From assembly GCF_051020985.1 (NCBI RefSeq), contig NC_135007.1:17082501-17146500 (forward strand): a DNA stretch of 64,000 nucleotides. Direction: 5' to 3'. Each line of letters opens with the position of its first letter. Position 1 is the stretch's first letter. The position numbers and the translations under genes are program-made. Shown one piece after another: positions 10,977 through 23,481 of this stretch. The notes beneath the pieces were generated by a model. That model had not been told where the DNA came from. It did not search any database and saw nothing but the letters and a program-made list of their open reading frames with translations. The stretch comes from Nomia melanderi. Lineage: Eukaryota > Arthropoda > Insecta > Hymenoptera > Halictidae.

Positions 10977-13807
10977 ATGGCGCGTCAAAGCATTAATGCA
11001 GACTCAGAGAAAATGCATAATTTGTTGGGTAACAAAAGTATTGACTTAGATAATTACAGGAAGCTAATCAAATCATACATTGAGTTGGTAAGGTTCAATA
11101 ATTTATCGATTCGTATAAAAGTTATTGAATTGTTTATTTGAATTTGATTTTTTGGTTGTTTATAGCATTTGTACAGTGCTGCTTTATTTTGGGCAGACAA
11201 AGTTGTTTCATTGAGTAATGAAGATCCTAAAGATATATGTACTTTGGCACATTGTATGTATTTAATGAAACAATATCACAGAGCTGCTCATATTATCAGA
11301 AGTCGTGGACTGGAGAAGGTAACAATTCATAGTACTTTTCCTAATAGGATTGCAATATTACCAATATATCATTCCATATTATGACCACCTTGTAGACGGA
11401 TATTATGTGTCACTATTTGACAGTAAGAAGTCTTCTTGAAGCAAAAGAATATAATGAAGCATTGCAAGTTATTAAGGAATCTGAAATATGTACAAATATG
11501 ACACAATCAGGTATAAGTTATGACCGCACACCTATTTTAGAAGATGCTCCAAAAAATGTGATTAAGTATAACTAATTCTATATAATACTTTTTGAATGAA
11601 ATTCATAGAAATTTCTAAAATTTAAATGGGACATTTGTATCTCATTTAATAGGTACAAAGTTCTATACTGTATGTGAAAGGACGAGTATACGAAGCTATG
11701 GATAATAGGGCAGTTGCAACAGATTGTTATAAAGAAGCTTTACGTCGTGATGTTTATTCCTATCAAGCATTTGAAGCTCTAGTTCAAAATCAAATGCTTT
11801 CAGCTTCCGAAGGTATAGAAATGATTAGACTAAGTAATGTAGGAATAAGTACCCTCATAATGTATATTATTTTAGAGAAAGAACTTTTGGAATCCCTTCC
11901 ATTTAGTGAACAGTGCACAGAATCTGAAACAGAGCTTTTACGTTTGCTATATGAAAGTAAGCTCAAAAAGTACCAAGAACCAAATAAGAAGCAGACACTT
12001 GCACCTTGCAGTGTGATGGGAGTTCTTGTCAGTGATAGATTGTTAGGAAACTTAGATATGGAAGTGTCAGAAGCAGAGAGACTGTACTATAATTGTGATT
12101 ATCAAAAATGTTTCTCACTTACAGAAAGGTATTTCTTGAAAGTAACAAGTGTTTTTACTTATTAAACTGTTCAAATAGGACTTGTAAATTTTACTGTATG
12201 TTTTAGAATATTGAAAAAAGATCCCTACCACAATTCATGCCTACCAGTACATGTAGCCTGTTTAGTGGAATTAAAAAAGACAAATGGTGAATAGTATATT
12301 GCATTAAAAATTAAACATTTGCAATCAATTGATGTTTATATGATACAATAATGTTTTTAGCTTTATTTTACTTGGCACATAAATTGGTTGACTTGTATCC
12401 AGATATGGCCTTAGCATGGTTTGCAGTTGGTTGTTATTATTATAGTATAGGTAAATATTTTGTTCAAATAGCTTCATTTTTCGAATAAGGGTAGTTTTTA
12501 TAAAAATGTTTACACTATAGGCAAAAGTGATCCAGCAAGAAGATATTTGGCAAAAGCAACAGCATTAGACAGATTATTCGGTCCTGCTTGGTTAGCTTAT
12601 GGACATTCTTTTGCAGTAGAAAGTGAACATGATCAAGCAATGGCTGCTTATTTTAAAGCTTCACAATTAATGAATGGTTGTCACCTGCCACTTTTATATA
12701 TTGGACTCGAATGTGGCTTAACAAATAATCTTAAATTGGCTGACAAGTTTTTCCAGCAGGCTCAGGGAATAGCTCCAAACGATCCATTTGTAATACACGA
12801 GATGGGAGTCATATCTTTTTACAATTTAGAGTGAGTAATATTACATTCGTTTTCCCATTATCCCTGAAAGGTTATCCTAATTCGTAAAAAAGAAGTTGAA
12901 AATTCGCTCTACAACCTGATTAGTGTACTTCCATCCTTCCACGGTTTTGGAAATCTGCCTAATTTATCAAGAGTTGTCGTTTCATCGAATACAGTTACAA
13001 AACTGCGGAACGACAGTTTAAGGAAGCTATGAAAAGAATTCAAGGCGGTCTGACGGATGTTATCCTGCCTAGTAAATGGGAAGCTCTTCTGAATAATTTA
13101 GGTCACACTTGTAGGAAAATGAAGAAATACGAAGAGGCTTTGGAGTATCACCAACAGGTTACAAAATTCAGATTTACAACTGCACGAAACTTGAATAAAA
13201 TTTGCAGTGATTCTGTACGAAAATTTTTGCTGTATTATTATAGGCATTAGTACTGAATCCATTGAATCCATCAACGTATTCAGCGATAGGTTTCATTCAT
13301 GCCCTGACGGGAAATACCCAGGAAGCTGTCGACGCTTTTCACCGAGCACTTGGTCTTAGAAGAGATGATACTTTCATAACAACTATGTTAACTTACGTAA
13401 TGGAACAACTTATAGAGGAGTCGCCTCCATACCCTGGTATATAATAACTATTATTGGTACATCAATTTGATGGAAATTGTTGTACAATATTTAATTATGA
13501 TCGTTATTCGACAGACGCATCCGTTGATATTCCAAAATACAGATTTCCAAAAGTTAGGCTTCAAGATACAGAAACTTCAGAACTATTAGATAGTACAAAT
13601 AATATAACCGAAACAGGTAATCAGGATATCGATAAATTACGGGTAAATTTATTTTCCGAATGGGGAGAGGATTCTGGCAAAGCTGAAGACAACACTCCTG
13701 ACAAGGTGGAAAGCAATTCACGAGATGTAGTCGTGAATTACTCCAGTGATATTAGTTCAGAAGTTGAGATGTTAGACTCGTCAACGGCACACATAGAGTA
13801 TAAATAA
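10977..13807 (+). CDS. CDC16: Anaphase-promoting complex subunit CDC16 (APC6), 10 exons, 676 aa
   Basis: CDC16/APC6 is a TPR-repeat subunit of the anaphase-promoting complex, the E3 ubiquitin ligase that drives mitotic exit. Exons: 10977-11087, 11166-11318, 11396-11557, 11653-12128, 12207-12286, 12361-12450, 12521-12830, 12995-13157, 13244-13436, 13515-13807 (2031 nt). Family hallmarks: VKGRVYEAMDNRAVA, CYKEALRRDVYSYQAFEAL, LVDLYPDMALAWFAVGCYY, GPAWLAYGHSFA, LLNNLGHTCRKMKKYEEAL, NPSTYSAIGFIHALTGN and GLRRDDTFITTML, forming the expected TPR array. The acidic, Ser/Thr-rich tail (exon 10) is poorly conserved and makes it longer than human CDC16 (620 aa). The exon 3 donor (AAT|GTGATT) is weak, and the exon 8 acceptor was chosen by frame. 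It starts opposite MED17. Confidence 0.94.
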
Positions 13808-14803
13808 AATCAACGAATTTTTTATGCTTTTAATTGATTTGTCTATATAATAAATAATAATTTTCCAAGCAATAATTTTGCTTGAAATATATTTCTCTTT
13901 CCCTTAGATAATATCCTTGTATTATTGTATAGGAATCCATAAAATTACTGCAGGTCTGTGGTTTACTACATAAATATAATTATATACATTAAATGTTCAC
14001 TTAACGATTTCTTTAATTAATTACAGTTGATAGTTTCTAACATAACAATTATTACACATATCCCATGTAATCATACATTCTGTAAATTCTTTTATAAAAA
14101 TGTACCTTCTATAATTATTTCCAGCTTATATTAATAATACATATATATGCGTTGAACAATAATCTATTGAAAGGTTTTTTTCTACAATACATTTTCAATG
14201 TCATTCAAATTAAGTTCCATTAATTCTATTTAATTTTCATAAATCGGAAACAATCGTGCCCGCCAACGAACACAGTCATGAAATTTAAATAATTTCGAAT
14301 AGTTGTCACGGACATACGAAATTCCACAAGGGCGCGTCGCGAACCGCGCCGGCGTTTACCGAAGATGGAACTTGCTGTCGAAAAAGGGAGAGGACGGATC
14401 TTCAATTCAGTTCGCCGAGTGGAGCAACGTGGAGAAGAATGGGCGTTTCGTCTCTATCGTTGCTGCATCAACGTTAATATCGAGGCGACTCAAGAGGAAG
14501 ATTAATTTTTACTTTCCGTAGAACCGACGAATCAATTATAAATGGGCGATTCTGGGAGTTGAGCCGATTTCAAAATCATCCCCCGGCGATTGACTGAGAT
14601 ACCCGGCGGGATCGGAAAACTTTTAATGTAACACGATAATTCGCTGATTTATTCAAAATTCGCGTAACCTGTCCGGAGAACATTCGAACTCTGTGTACAC
14701 GCCGAGAACGTGGCCTGGGAAGGTCGTCACGTCGAAATTCGCTGGAGAACGTCGTCGATACAGAACAGTTCAAGAAGTCAGTGTGGTTCAATCGAAGATC
14801 AAC
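13808..14803. other. Region between CDC16 and the proposed first coding exon of orb
   Basis: The first 450 bp are very AT-rich and hold AATAAA hexamers for CDC16 (13803-13808, overlapping the stop codon, and 13849-13854). From about 14270 composition changes abruptly to GC-richer, CpG-bearing DNA, which probably contains the orb promoter and 5' UTR. No other gene is supported. Confidence 0.5.
13849..13854 (+). terminator. Candidate poly(A) signal of CDC16
   Basis: AATAAA lies 42 bp after the stop codon; an earlier copy at 13803-13808 overlaps the TAA itself and would leave almost no 3' UTR. The 3' UTR is therefore likely very short. Confidence 0.4.
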
Positions 14804-17800
14804 ATGCCCATGTTAATGCAATCGGTAAGTTTCAACTTTTATCAAACTTGGACGACATTCACCTCCCATCGGCTATTCCGTTCGATATTCGGTCCTACGA
14901 TAATTTCTATGCATGCGTTTCGACCGAGTGTCAATTTTCCCGTGGCTGGTGTTTTTCGAGATTCTCGTGCGGTCGATCGGTAACCTACTTTACAATTTCG
15001 TTTGCCATGATGATGTTTCGAAACGAGGAAACACCGATGTAAAGTATACATCGAATACGATGGAATGTCCTGCGTCCTCGGTTGTAAACAAACACGAGAA
15101 TCGTAGGTTTGAGCCGCTACGCGTCCACGTGCAAAACACGTTGCGTTTCGTACACCGATAGACCTGCCCTTTATCTATATATATATATGTATATGTATAT
15201 ATATATATGTACATACGTAGTTACGTGTGTACATATGTATGCGCTGCGCCCTCTGAAATCGCCCTTAACCCATTATCAGCCACTTCGGATAAGGTGAGAA
15301 ATGGTGATACAGAAATTTCTCAGACTCAAATTCGCCCTTTTCGATCGCAATATTCCACACTGTCGTGTAACAGGAAACTGTACAGTGATACGCGACAACG
15401 TACAGTAGGGGAAGAAAGTTGCTTTACACATTACCCTTTATTTCCGATCGATGGTACAATTTTTCATATATATTTCTAACCAATTGAAAGTCATTTGCAT
15501 TCGTCTATTGCTCTCTCGTGAAACGACATTCTCGCGACGTGGTTCGATTCTGAAAATCATTACGATTCGTATAGAAGCATTTCGCTTTTCCGTTGCACGT
15601 TATTATAGTCAATTGCAATACCGAATCGGAAACAATGTGGCATTCGTAACGCAGATAACAGTAACGATAGCGTGCACGTTTCGTTGCTCGGTCACAGTAT
15701 CGTATTCCCGTAATTACATAACGTCCTTTCAACAAAAAATAATTATAACCTACCCGGTGAAGTAAATCCGTATAACCTACTGCGTAATACCCACTGAATT
15801 AAAAATTCCCCGAAAATCTACTGACAATCGTACACACGTGTGTCCACCGAGTACAGTTGAAGTTATTCAAGGACTTCCATAAGAACAATCGATATCGGCG
15901 TGTAACCCACGCGTAATTCGATGACTCAAAGGGTTACATCGGTCCCCGAAAACAAACGTATCAATCCTGGCTAAAAATATTTCATTCGACGTATCGTTAG
16001 AAAAATCGTTCGACAATCGAGACCTCGATTCCGTCACAAGGGTACACGAGAATTTCAATACTGCAGTGTGTTTCCATTTCCAACGTTCACTTTTATTCAA
16101 CAATTAAGTAGAGATACAATCATTTAAACGAACAACCTGTGCGACACATTTTCGCGAAGGTTAGCGTGTTCGTCTGGCAAGCCCTCGCCCACTCGAGCCG
16201 CTACGCAACGTGGGTGATCACGTGGAATTTCATAAATAATGAATCTCCCAAATATTCGATAACCCTGTATATTCTCGAGATCGTTAGAGAGGGACAGAAG
16301 TATATATGTATATATATGTGTGTGTGTGTGTATATATATATGTATATATAGAGAAACAGAGAGAGAAAGAGAACGAGAAGTAACGCACAACCTCGGGACG
16401 TTACAATGTGTCGCGTGTCTATATGCTGCGTACATCGGAGACGTCCTTAGCCAGGAGCGCGTTTGAACCCGACAGCAGCGTTGAATTCCACGAAGTTTCG
16501 AATTCCAGCTAAGACCCTCGAATTCCTTGATATCTTACCCCGGTCCTGCAAAATTTTTTTTCCGAATTCCACAAACGCGAACTGGGAGTGGCGTCCTTCA
16601 GTCTCCTGTTTTCGTTCTTCTGTACCGGAAAGCTCGGCAAAGAGGAATTAGTCTGCTGGAACTGCTCGCAACGATGTGTACGAGGAAATCATCGGTGGTA
16701 GGTTCACGGGGGACGTAACATAACCGTGCAGCGTTTCTTCTCGCCGCGATCGGGTCGTGTTTTATCGGTCGCTCGTTACAACGGTCGCGCGATCGTTCGA
16801 AGCCGTTGAACTTTTCGAAATTTCCGTTCGCGTTTACCGGAAGCCACGCGTGGAATTCCGTTACCGTGCGACGAACACAGAGAAAGAGAGAGAGAGAAAG
16901 AGAGAGAGGCGTGCGTAGTGTTTGATGAAATTCAAACGGCGCCAACGGAAGTCGGCGAGACGCAATCGTGTCCGTTATCGACGAGTATTAAATTACTGTT
17001 GTTTTCATTTTTTTTCCTGTTTCTTTCTTAATCGCGCTCGGTATCATAACGGTTCGGCAACCGGTAACTAAACCGTGGATGTTTTATTCGAGTGTTTAGG
17101 AATTTCTCGAAATCGAAGGGAGACTCGAGACATCGTTCGGTGGTACGAGAGCCGAGTCGAACAAAGGAGACGTCGTTATTGTTTATTAACGTTCGGACGA
17201 ACGCGGTTTGGTTCGCAGTTGGATTTATCGTACGATATTGACGGGGTGAAACTACTGAACATTTCCGACCGAAATGAAACCTCTCCTCACGGACTGCAGT
17301 TGCCACAGACTCGCGACCAGGACCACGTGCAGCTACAGCAACGGGAGCAACTGCAACAGATGCAACGAGATAGGGACCAGTTGCAGTACCAGCAACGTGA
17401 CAGGGAGCAACTGCATCGTGACAAGATGCAACAGCAAAGGGATCGCGACCGTGAACGGGAGCAGCTGCATCAGCTTCAATCGATCAGCAACTTGTTACTG
17501 GACCTGCCCACGCCGGCCAGCTTCCAAGGATACTCGCATGACACCGGCAAAAGCAACACCGCTGATGGTAAAGCACAAGTTCCCCGTCTCGACTTTGCCC
17601 GTGTTTCCCTGTTCTCGTTGATCAACGTTCCGTCTCTTACAAGTTTTCGTGCTCTTAATTATTTCATCGATTAAATAAACTCAGAACAACGCTGACGTGT
17701 TACGAACATTCGTATTACAATATTCAAATTCTCTATTTCATTTCTCGCGTTCAAACCGTGAAAAGTGTACCGCAGCTTCGACGATTCGTACTCCGGTCTT

Positions 17801-20800
17801 CGAGCAGGTCGGTCGGCCATATTGCGACCGGAAGTCGATGCTTCCTGCTGGAAAATATCAATCCCTAGACTCGACGAACCAACGGAAAACAATGGAAAAA
17901 ACGTGGAGAGTGGTGTTGTATAGAATACGATAATTAATTTCCTCAATGTCGACGGTTACGTTACAATTATTTCGTTGGTATCAGAACCATCATGGCGGAC
18001 ATTGAACACCAGACGATGCGATGCGCTACGAGAACTTGTAAGGCTTTTGTTTTGTTTTTTTCTCGACGGACACCCGATGAACGATTCGAAACGCGCCCCG
18101 AACACACCCCTACGTCGCGCGTCGGTTCTCAAAACTAACGAGCGAGCTCGATCGTCATTTGTCAGCCGACGGAGCCGCATCCTTGCCTCTGTCGTTTATC
18201 CCCGTGAATTTTCGAAGCAGTGATTTCGATTTTGCGTTCCATCCTAGCGGACATGTCGATTTCGGATCTGTTTGGACTCGGCCTGCCGCGGGGCTCGTTG
18301 ATGGGCAACCAATCGACGGCCGGATCGCCTGGCTACCGGAATCATCAGTACCAGAACCGCAGCCCAGGATCGTCCCAGCATTATCAGGTAATCCCACGTG
18401 TCGGTTCGCGTCTCGCGCGAGCTTCTCAAACGTCTCTTTCGTTTTCATGTAGGTCAGTTGGCTTCGCTACTCCTGGTCACTCATCCCAGGACGCGGCTTC
18501 TTTCAGTTGTTCCTTGGACGGTCTCTTTCCTCCTCCAACCCCTTCCCGTGCCGTAATTTCATCTTTAACACTAGATTTACGGGCATTTATTCTACACTTC
18601 ATTCTACTGTTCTTAGGAAACTAAGCGTTCGTCTATATAATTCGAGAAAATTGTAGCTTCAAAACTGGAGCATTGCAATGCGTATAATTGCGCGAATCGA
18701 AATCGACTCAAAGTATTACTAAATAATGCTTAAAAAATTCAATATCCGTCAGATTGACGGGTTCCGTAAATCTAGTGTTAAATTCTCCTTTGTTATCACG
18801 ACTAGACGGTTGTCCGTGCATCCGCGGTGTTAACAGGTTTACAGACATTTGTACAGTTTATTCTATTGTTCCTGGGGAAGTTGATATTCGTTCATTTAGA
18901 TTTTGGTAGATGTAGAAATTCAATCAGGATTCATATTCGTAATTGGACCAACGAAAACCGATTGAAACATTTACCAACGTTTCTAAAATTCAATCTGCGT
19001 CAAACTGACGCGTTCCGTGAACCCAGTGTTAAACCTCGAGGACTCGCTGTCTTTCCGTCATACGTACACGCGCATATTTACAATTCATGAATCCATCTTC
19101 GAGACTGGCACTTAACGAACTATCGCTTAACGAACTATGCATACGCGTCCACGGTTTAATTATAACGGAATCGATACAGCGCGGTCATCGTTATTAGACT
19201 GCAGCAGAAATTTCGTTGCCTCGGAGTTCGATGATTGATTGTCGTATTTGAAAGAATTCCTACGGAGAGCCGGGGTGCGTTCGATAACGCTCGGCTATAA
19301 ATTTCGAAGCGTGTCCGCGGGGATCTCGATCGAAGACGCACCGAAAGACACCGTTAATATTTTCGCAATGGCAGGCAGCGTCACGTGTTAGTGAAAACCC
19401 GGACGGTCGAGGCGGAGGCGGTATTATGAAACGTCTGCCTGCTGCCAATGCAATAACCGGAACAATGATTATCCTCATTGGAGCGTCTCCAAGTGCTCCT
19501 CGAGGTTCCTTTTCCGGCAGCTGCGGCTAATTTTTTCCACAATAGTCCGTCCGGCTACCTGGTGTATCGATTTTCAATAGATTCGTTACGGCCGGACCCG
19601 CCATCAATTTATGATAGCGCATGTAACGATAACGGATCGCGATACGCGGCTGGCTCCTGTCCTCGATAAGGAGCTCTCCCAAAGCTGCTCCTTCGACCGA
19701 CTCGTACCACTGGACCGCCGCTTTCCCGCATTTCCCTAGCTTACCCCGGAGCAGCGTCGATTCCGCCGGTCGAACCTGACGTTTCCGTGTCACGACCGGG
19801 AAGATCTAAAATTACCGTGGAACATCGAAACGTCTCGTCTTCGATTCGCCTCGATTCGCGCGACACGGAAATAAAACGTTCGCCGGTCGTAACGTTTCCG
19901 CGACCGGACCTCGGATTTTTCCTCGGATTCTCGTTAACCCGTGCGAACCTTGCACTCGTGTTTTCCATTAAGAACATTATTCGCGATGGATGAAATACCA
20001 TGCGAAGTCTACGGTTGATTTATCGCATCGATTCGTACGGTCTCGAGTGATTCTCGTAGAATCAAGGACAACACCGCGCGAGACGATTTTTCAGTAGAAT
20101 TATCGTCGGTGATTCTGCGTCAGTAGCAGGAGGGACGTTGTACGAAAGTCACGGCTTATCGACCAGACGGTTTAATGGACATTTTATCAGGCTCTTCTCG
20201 ACGCCTTTAACGTTATTACCCTCACCATCCGCTGGATGCATCTGTACATAAAGGACCGGCGGGACATCGAATCGCCGCGTGTTAGAAGCGACGTGTAATG
20301 CGTTCGGCAAAATAAATTACGCATAGCGGGCCGCGTTACTGCGACCCGGATTCCAGGATGGCCAAAGAATTTACAAGCCCGAGCCAAACGGCTCTATCGC
20401 GGGTCCCCTTTTCGCGTTCCCTCGCGTCTCTCACCCCCTTTCCCGGTCCCCGCTATGGCCTCCGACCTCCCTGAGAAATTGTAATCGCGCCCTGTGTTCT
20501 TCCCCGTTATTTTGTAACATTATCTTGGCTGCGGTCCAACCACAGTGTTGCGAGTTTCGCCGAAAGAACACTCGCGAGGGAACGGATCCCTTCTTGTCGA
20601 ACGAATCGAACCTATGCGCCCGGTAACAATCGAACGGAGCCGCGCCGACTCGAACACTGCTCTTGTAATTGTTCTGCTACCGGAAGTGTTCATGCGATCC
20701 CTAGGTTTCGACTGACTTCCCGAATTTTATCGTCGCGTTGCAGATTTCAGTCGTTTCTATTTAATCTGGTTGATGTTAATAGTAGCATAGTACGAGTTTA

Positions 20801-23481
20801 ACGAGTCTTTCAATCGACAGTTGGAGAACAGAGGAGGACGAAGCGTAGAATAGAGGAGTGAAAAATGTGTGGATACTTGATAATAGATTTTCCCTTTGAC
20901 ACAGTGCGAGGATAGGAACAGTATCTACTCAAATTCATCGATGCTGGATATCCCGAGTTCGCCCAGCTCCGTTAATACACCTGGCAGCCCCAGTACCACG
21001 GGTAGTCTCTACTCGAACCCGTATACTTACACATCAACGAACAGTAGTAATCAGGCAGCGTCGTCACCGACGAGTCGAGGATCTGTGCAGCACATAGGTT
21101 CTCCGTCGTCTCCCATTCATTCTCCCTATTTTGGAAGGCCTATCCGTGGGTCTACACCCTACAGGTATCTTTTTAATAAAGATGTATATTTTATATTAAA
21201 TATATAATTTATAGATATGATCAGTAAGATATATAATTTATAGATATAATAAGTAAGATATATTTTAATAAAGACTTTAATAGTCTTTGTAATTGTTCGA
21301 ATAGATGTTGATGTTGTTTCTTTTATTTTCTATTTTAGTGACTGCGGTAGTCCAACATTCGAGTACCCTCATGTGATGGGCTGCAATGGTTCCAGATCAA
21401 ATTCACCTGCGGATTCGGAAACGAGCGGCGTAAGCAGCATGGATGGTTCTCTGTCCGACATAATGGTAGTTCCTTGTGGTATTAATGCAAGACAATTAAT
21501 CCTGGGCACACATGGAAACCTTTTTTAAAGGATCAGAATTTTAACAGAAATTTCTAGCATTTCTTATTAGTTGTGGGTATACCAGAATACTAGCAAGGTG
21601 TACTTCCAGGATTAAAGATGAACTCCATTCAAATTTTAATGTTTCTTATTAACGGCATCTTCTTATTGACATTTGTTTAATCGTTCGTTTTGAAACTTTT
21701 CTAGAATTGCTTGTCATTGAACTCCTCGTCTCACGGATATTACCCGCAATCCATTGGTTCGCTAATGTCGCCGGAAGTAGATTTATGTCCAAACAACAGA
21801 GCAGCAGCGTTTCAACGAATGGCAGTGAAAAAGTATTTGTCTTCACCTCATCAGAACGGCACGTCAACGCATCACCATCATCATTCGCATGGACATAATC
21901 GCGATCACCATTACGGCACGAATCAGAATTCCGGTTTCCTGAACTCCTTCTTATCGCAAATCTCGCTCGAGCGCGTGGCACGATTCCATCGAAGCGCTGC
22001 TGGTATGTAACGTATCGATTCTGGAGTTTTATACGTTTCCTAGCATTTCGGATGCCCAGAAGGGAATGAAGTAAAAAATTTGAATGGAATTTCATTCTTT
22101 TTCAACGGCTGTTTTCACTCTCTGAAGTTAGCGACACTAGAAGACAAAAGTGCGCGCGTACCTGTGCCGTATTCTAAAGAAACATTGTTTTAGCTCTGTG
22201 CGATCCAACTTGCACTTGGAGCGGTATATTGCCTCAGCGCACTCAAAAACACTCAGGTTATTCATCGAAAGTGTTCCTCGGCGGTGTTCCTTGGGATATT
22301 ACAGAATCTCTTTTAATCGCAACTTTCAAGCAGTTTGGTCCAATACGCGTAGAATGGCCAGGAAAAGATCAATCCGCCACGCAGCCTAAAGGATATGTAT
22401 ATATTATACTTGAGTCTGAAAAGCAGGTAACCGATCATTCTCTTTTAGATCGTCGACGATCGAATATTCTTTACTTCTAACCAGACACGGTTTTCCGCGC
22501 TTGAAGGTGAAGACTCTGTTGCAATGTTGTACACACGATTTTACCAACGGAGGCAGTTGGTATTACAAAATATCCTCTAAACGAATGAAGGCAAAGGAGG
22601 TCTGTATTCTCACTGTACATCATGCTTTAGATCAGTGGTAATTCACTGCTCCTCTTATGATTGTAATTGTAATTGTAACGCAGGTACAAGTCATACCTTG
22701 GATTCTCGAAGACAGTAATTACGTAAAATCCTCATCACAGAAGCTCGATCCCCATAAAACAGTATTTGTCGGCGCGCTTCACGGCATGCTGACAGCTAGT
22801 GGTTTGGCAAAGATCATGGATGATTTATTTCGTGGAGTTATTTACGCAGGTAAAGTGATTATTATAAGTGTAATCCGCAATCCTTATTTTTGTTCAGAGT
22901 ATCATTTAATCTGAAACGTAATTGCAGGTATCGATACTGACAAACACAAGTATCCAATCGGATCTGGTCGCGTTACATTTAGTACAAAGCATTCGTACAT
23001 GAAAGCAGTTTCAGCAGCTTTTATTGAGATCAAAACCGCGAGATTTACGAAAAAGGTTGGTACTCTTTCACAGGATAACAAGGGGGAAAAATAGAGCAGA
23101 ATATTGGAAGCGTTTCTGTATTTTGAACAGGTGCAGGTCGACCCGTATCTTGAAGATTCTATGTGTTCAGAATGTTCCGTGCAACAAGGGCCTTATTTCT
23201 GCCGTGAAGTGGTATGATAATATTTTTCTTATATCAATTTGTTTACTGTTAATATATCTAGTTTCCATCGCGAATGGGTCTGTTTAAAGAACGATGATTT
23301 TTGGTATTTTAAGATGTGCTTCCGATACTTTTGCCGCATTTGTTGGCAATGGCAGCACTCGATGGAATCAATGTGGCATCACAAGCCATTGATGCGTAAC
23401 TCAAAGACCAATCATGTGGTCGGATTGTCTCCGAACATGAACTCCTCCGGATCCCGTGGACTGAGCAACCCCACGATTTAA
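14804..23481 (+). CDS. orb: Orb / CPEB1-type cytoplasmic polyadenylation element-binding protein, about 12 exons, about 660 aa
   Basis: Orb binds U-rich CPEs in 3' UTRs and controls poly(A) length and translation, classically in the oocyte. Exons with good support: 18248-18387, 20905-21164, 21339-21465, 21705-22002, 22194-22426, 22507-22599, 22684-22849, 22928-23055, 23131-23211, 23314-23481. The 5' end is less certain: I propose 14804-14824 (MPMLMQS, donor TCG|GTAAGT) joined in phase to 17300-17567, a Gln/Arg/Asp-rich segment; an acceptor at 17219 or a start at ATG 18253 (MSISDLFGLGLP) are alternatives. C-terminal domains are unmistakable: RRM1 with KVFLGGVPWDITE and KGYVYIIL (near 394-475), RRM2 with KTVFVGALHGML, YAGIDTDKHKYPIGSGRVTF (near 500-580), and the CPEB zinc-binding ZZ domain with paired Cys and a final His pair. 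GVPWDITE and VEWPGKD mark CPEB1/Orb rather than CPEB2-4/Orb2. A His-rich stretch (HHHHHSHGHNRDHH) precedes RRM1. Confidence 0.93.
15173..15240. repeat. TA/TG microsatellite
   Basis: An interrupted run of TATATG/TACATA units lies in proposed orb intron 1. It is simple sequence with no further signal. Confidence 0.85.
16301..16378. repeat. Compound TATA/TG then GA microsatellite
   Basis: Alternating TATA and (TG)n sequence is followed directly by a GAGA-type purine run, in proposed orb intron 1. Confidence 0.85.
16878..16909. repeat. GA-rich microsatellite
   Basis: A (GA)n run with interspersed GAAA, potentially a GAGA-factor type sequence, lies about 400 bp before the Gln-rich orb exon. Confidence 0.75.
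18565..18781. mobile_element. TTAA-flanked MITE, family B (CACTAGATTTACGG ends)
   Basis: Both ends sit in TTAA (18565-18568 and 18778-18781). The first 14 bases inward, CACTAGATTTACGG, are repeated exactly in inverted orientation at the other end. At about 217 bp with no coding capacity it fits a non-autonomous piggyBac-like element, for which TTAA is the obligatory target. It lies in orb intron 3. Confidence 0.8.
18830..19032. mobile_element. Degenerate second copy of TTAA MITE family B
   Basis: TTAA lies at both ends. The left interior (ACATTTGTACAGTTTATTCTATTGTTC region) and the right end (GCGTTCCGTGAACCCAGTG) match the element at 18565-18781 with many substitutions. The two copies lie in the same orientation, 48 bp apart, in orb intron 3. 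Confidence 0.6.
19111..19138. repeat. 13-bp direct repeat
   Basis: CTTAACGAACTAT occurs twice, at 19111-19123 and 19126-19138, in orb intron 3. Short and of unknown meaning. Confidence 0.5.
21201..21258. repeat. Tandem duplication of a 29-bp AT-rich unit
   Basis: Two adjacent 29-bp copies (21201-21229 and 21230-21258) differ at two positions. They lie just after the splice donor of orb exon 4. Confidence 0.75.

Noticed and set aside
17075..17299. Upstream part of the Gln-rich frame as coding sequence of orb
   Set aside because: It has a GTG, not ATG, start directly after an in-frame TAA and an Arg-rich sequence unlike Orb; the better acceptor is at 17300, though 17219 cannot be excluded.
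22194..23481. Assignment of the CPEB gene to orb2 (CPEB2-4)
   Set aside because: The RRM motifs GVPWDITE, VEWPGKD and ALHGML are those of the CPEB1/Orb class; CPEB2-4 proteins have clearly different RRM sequences.
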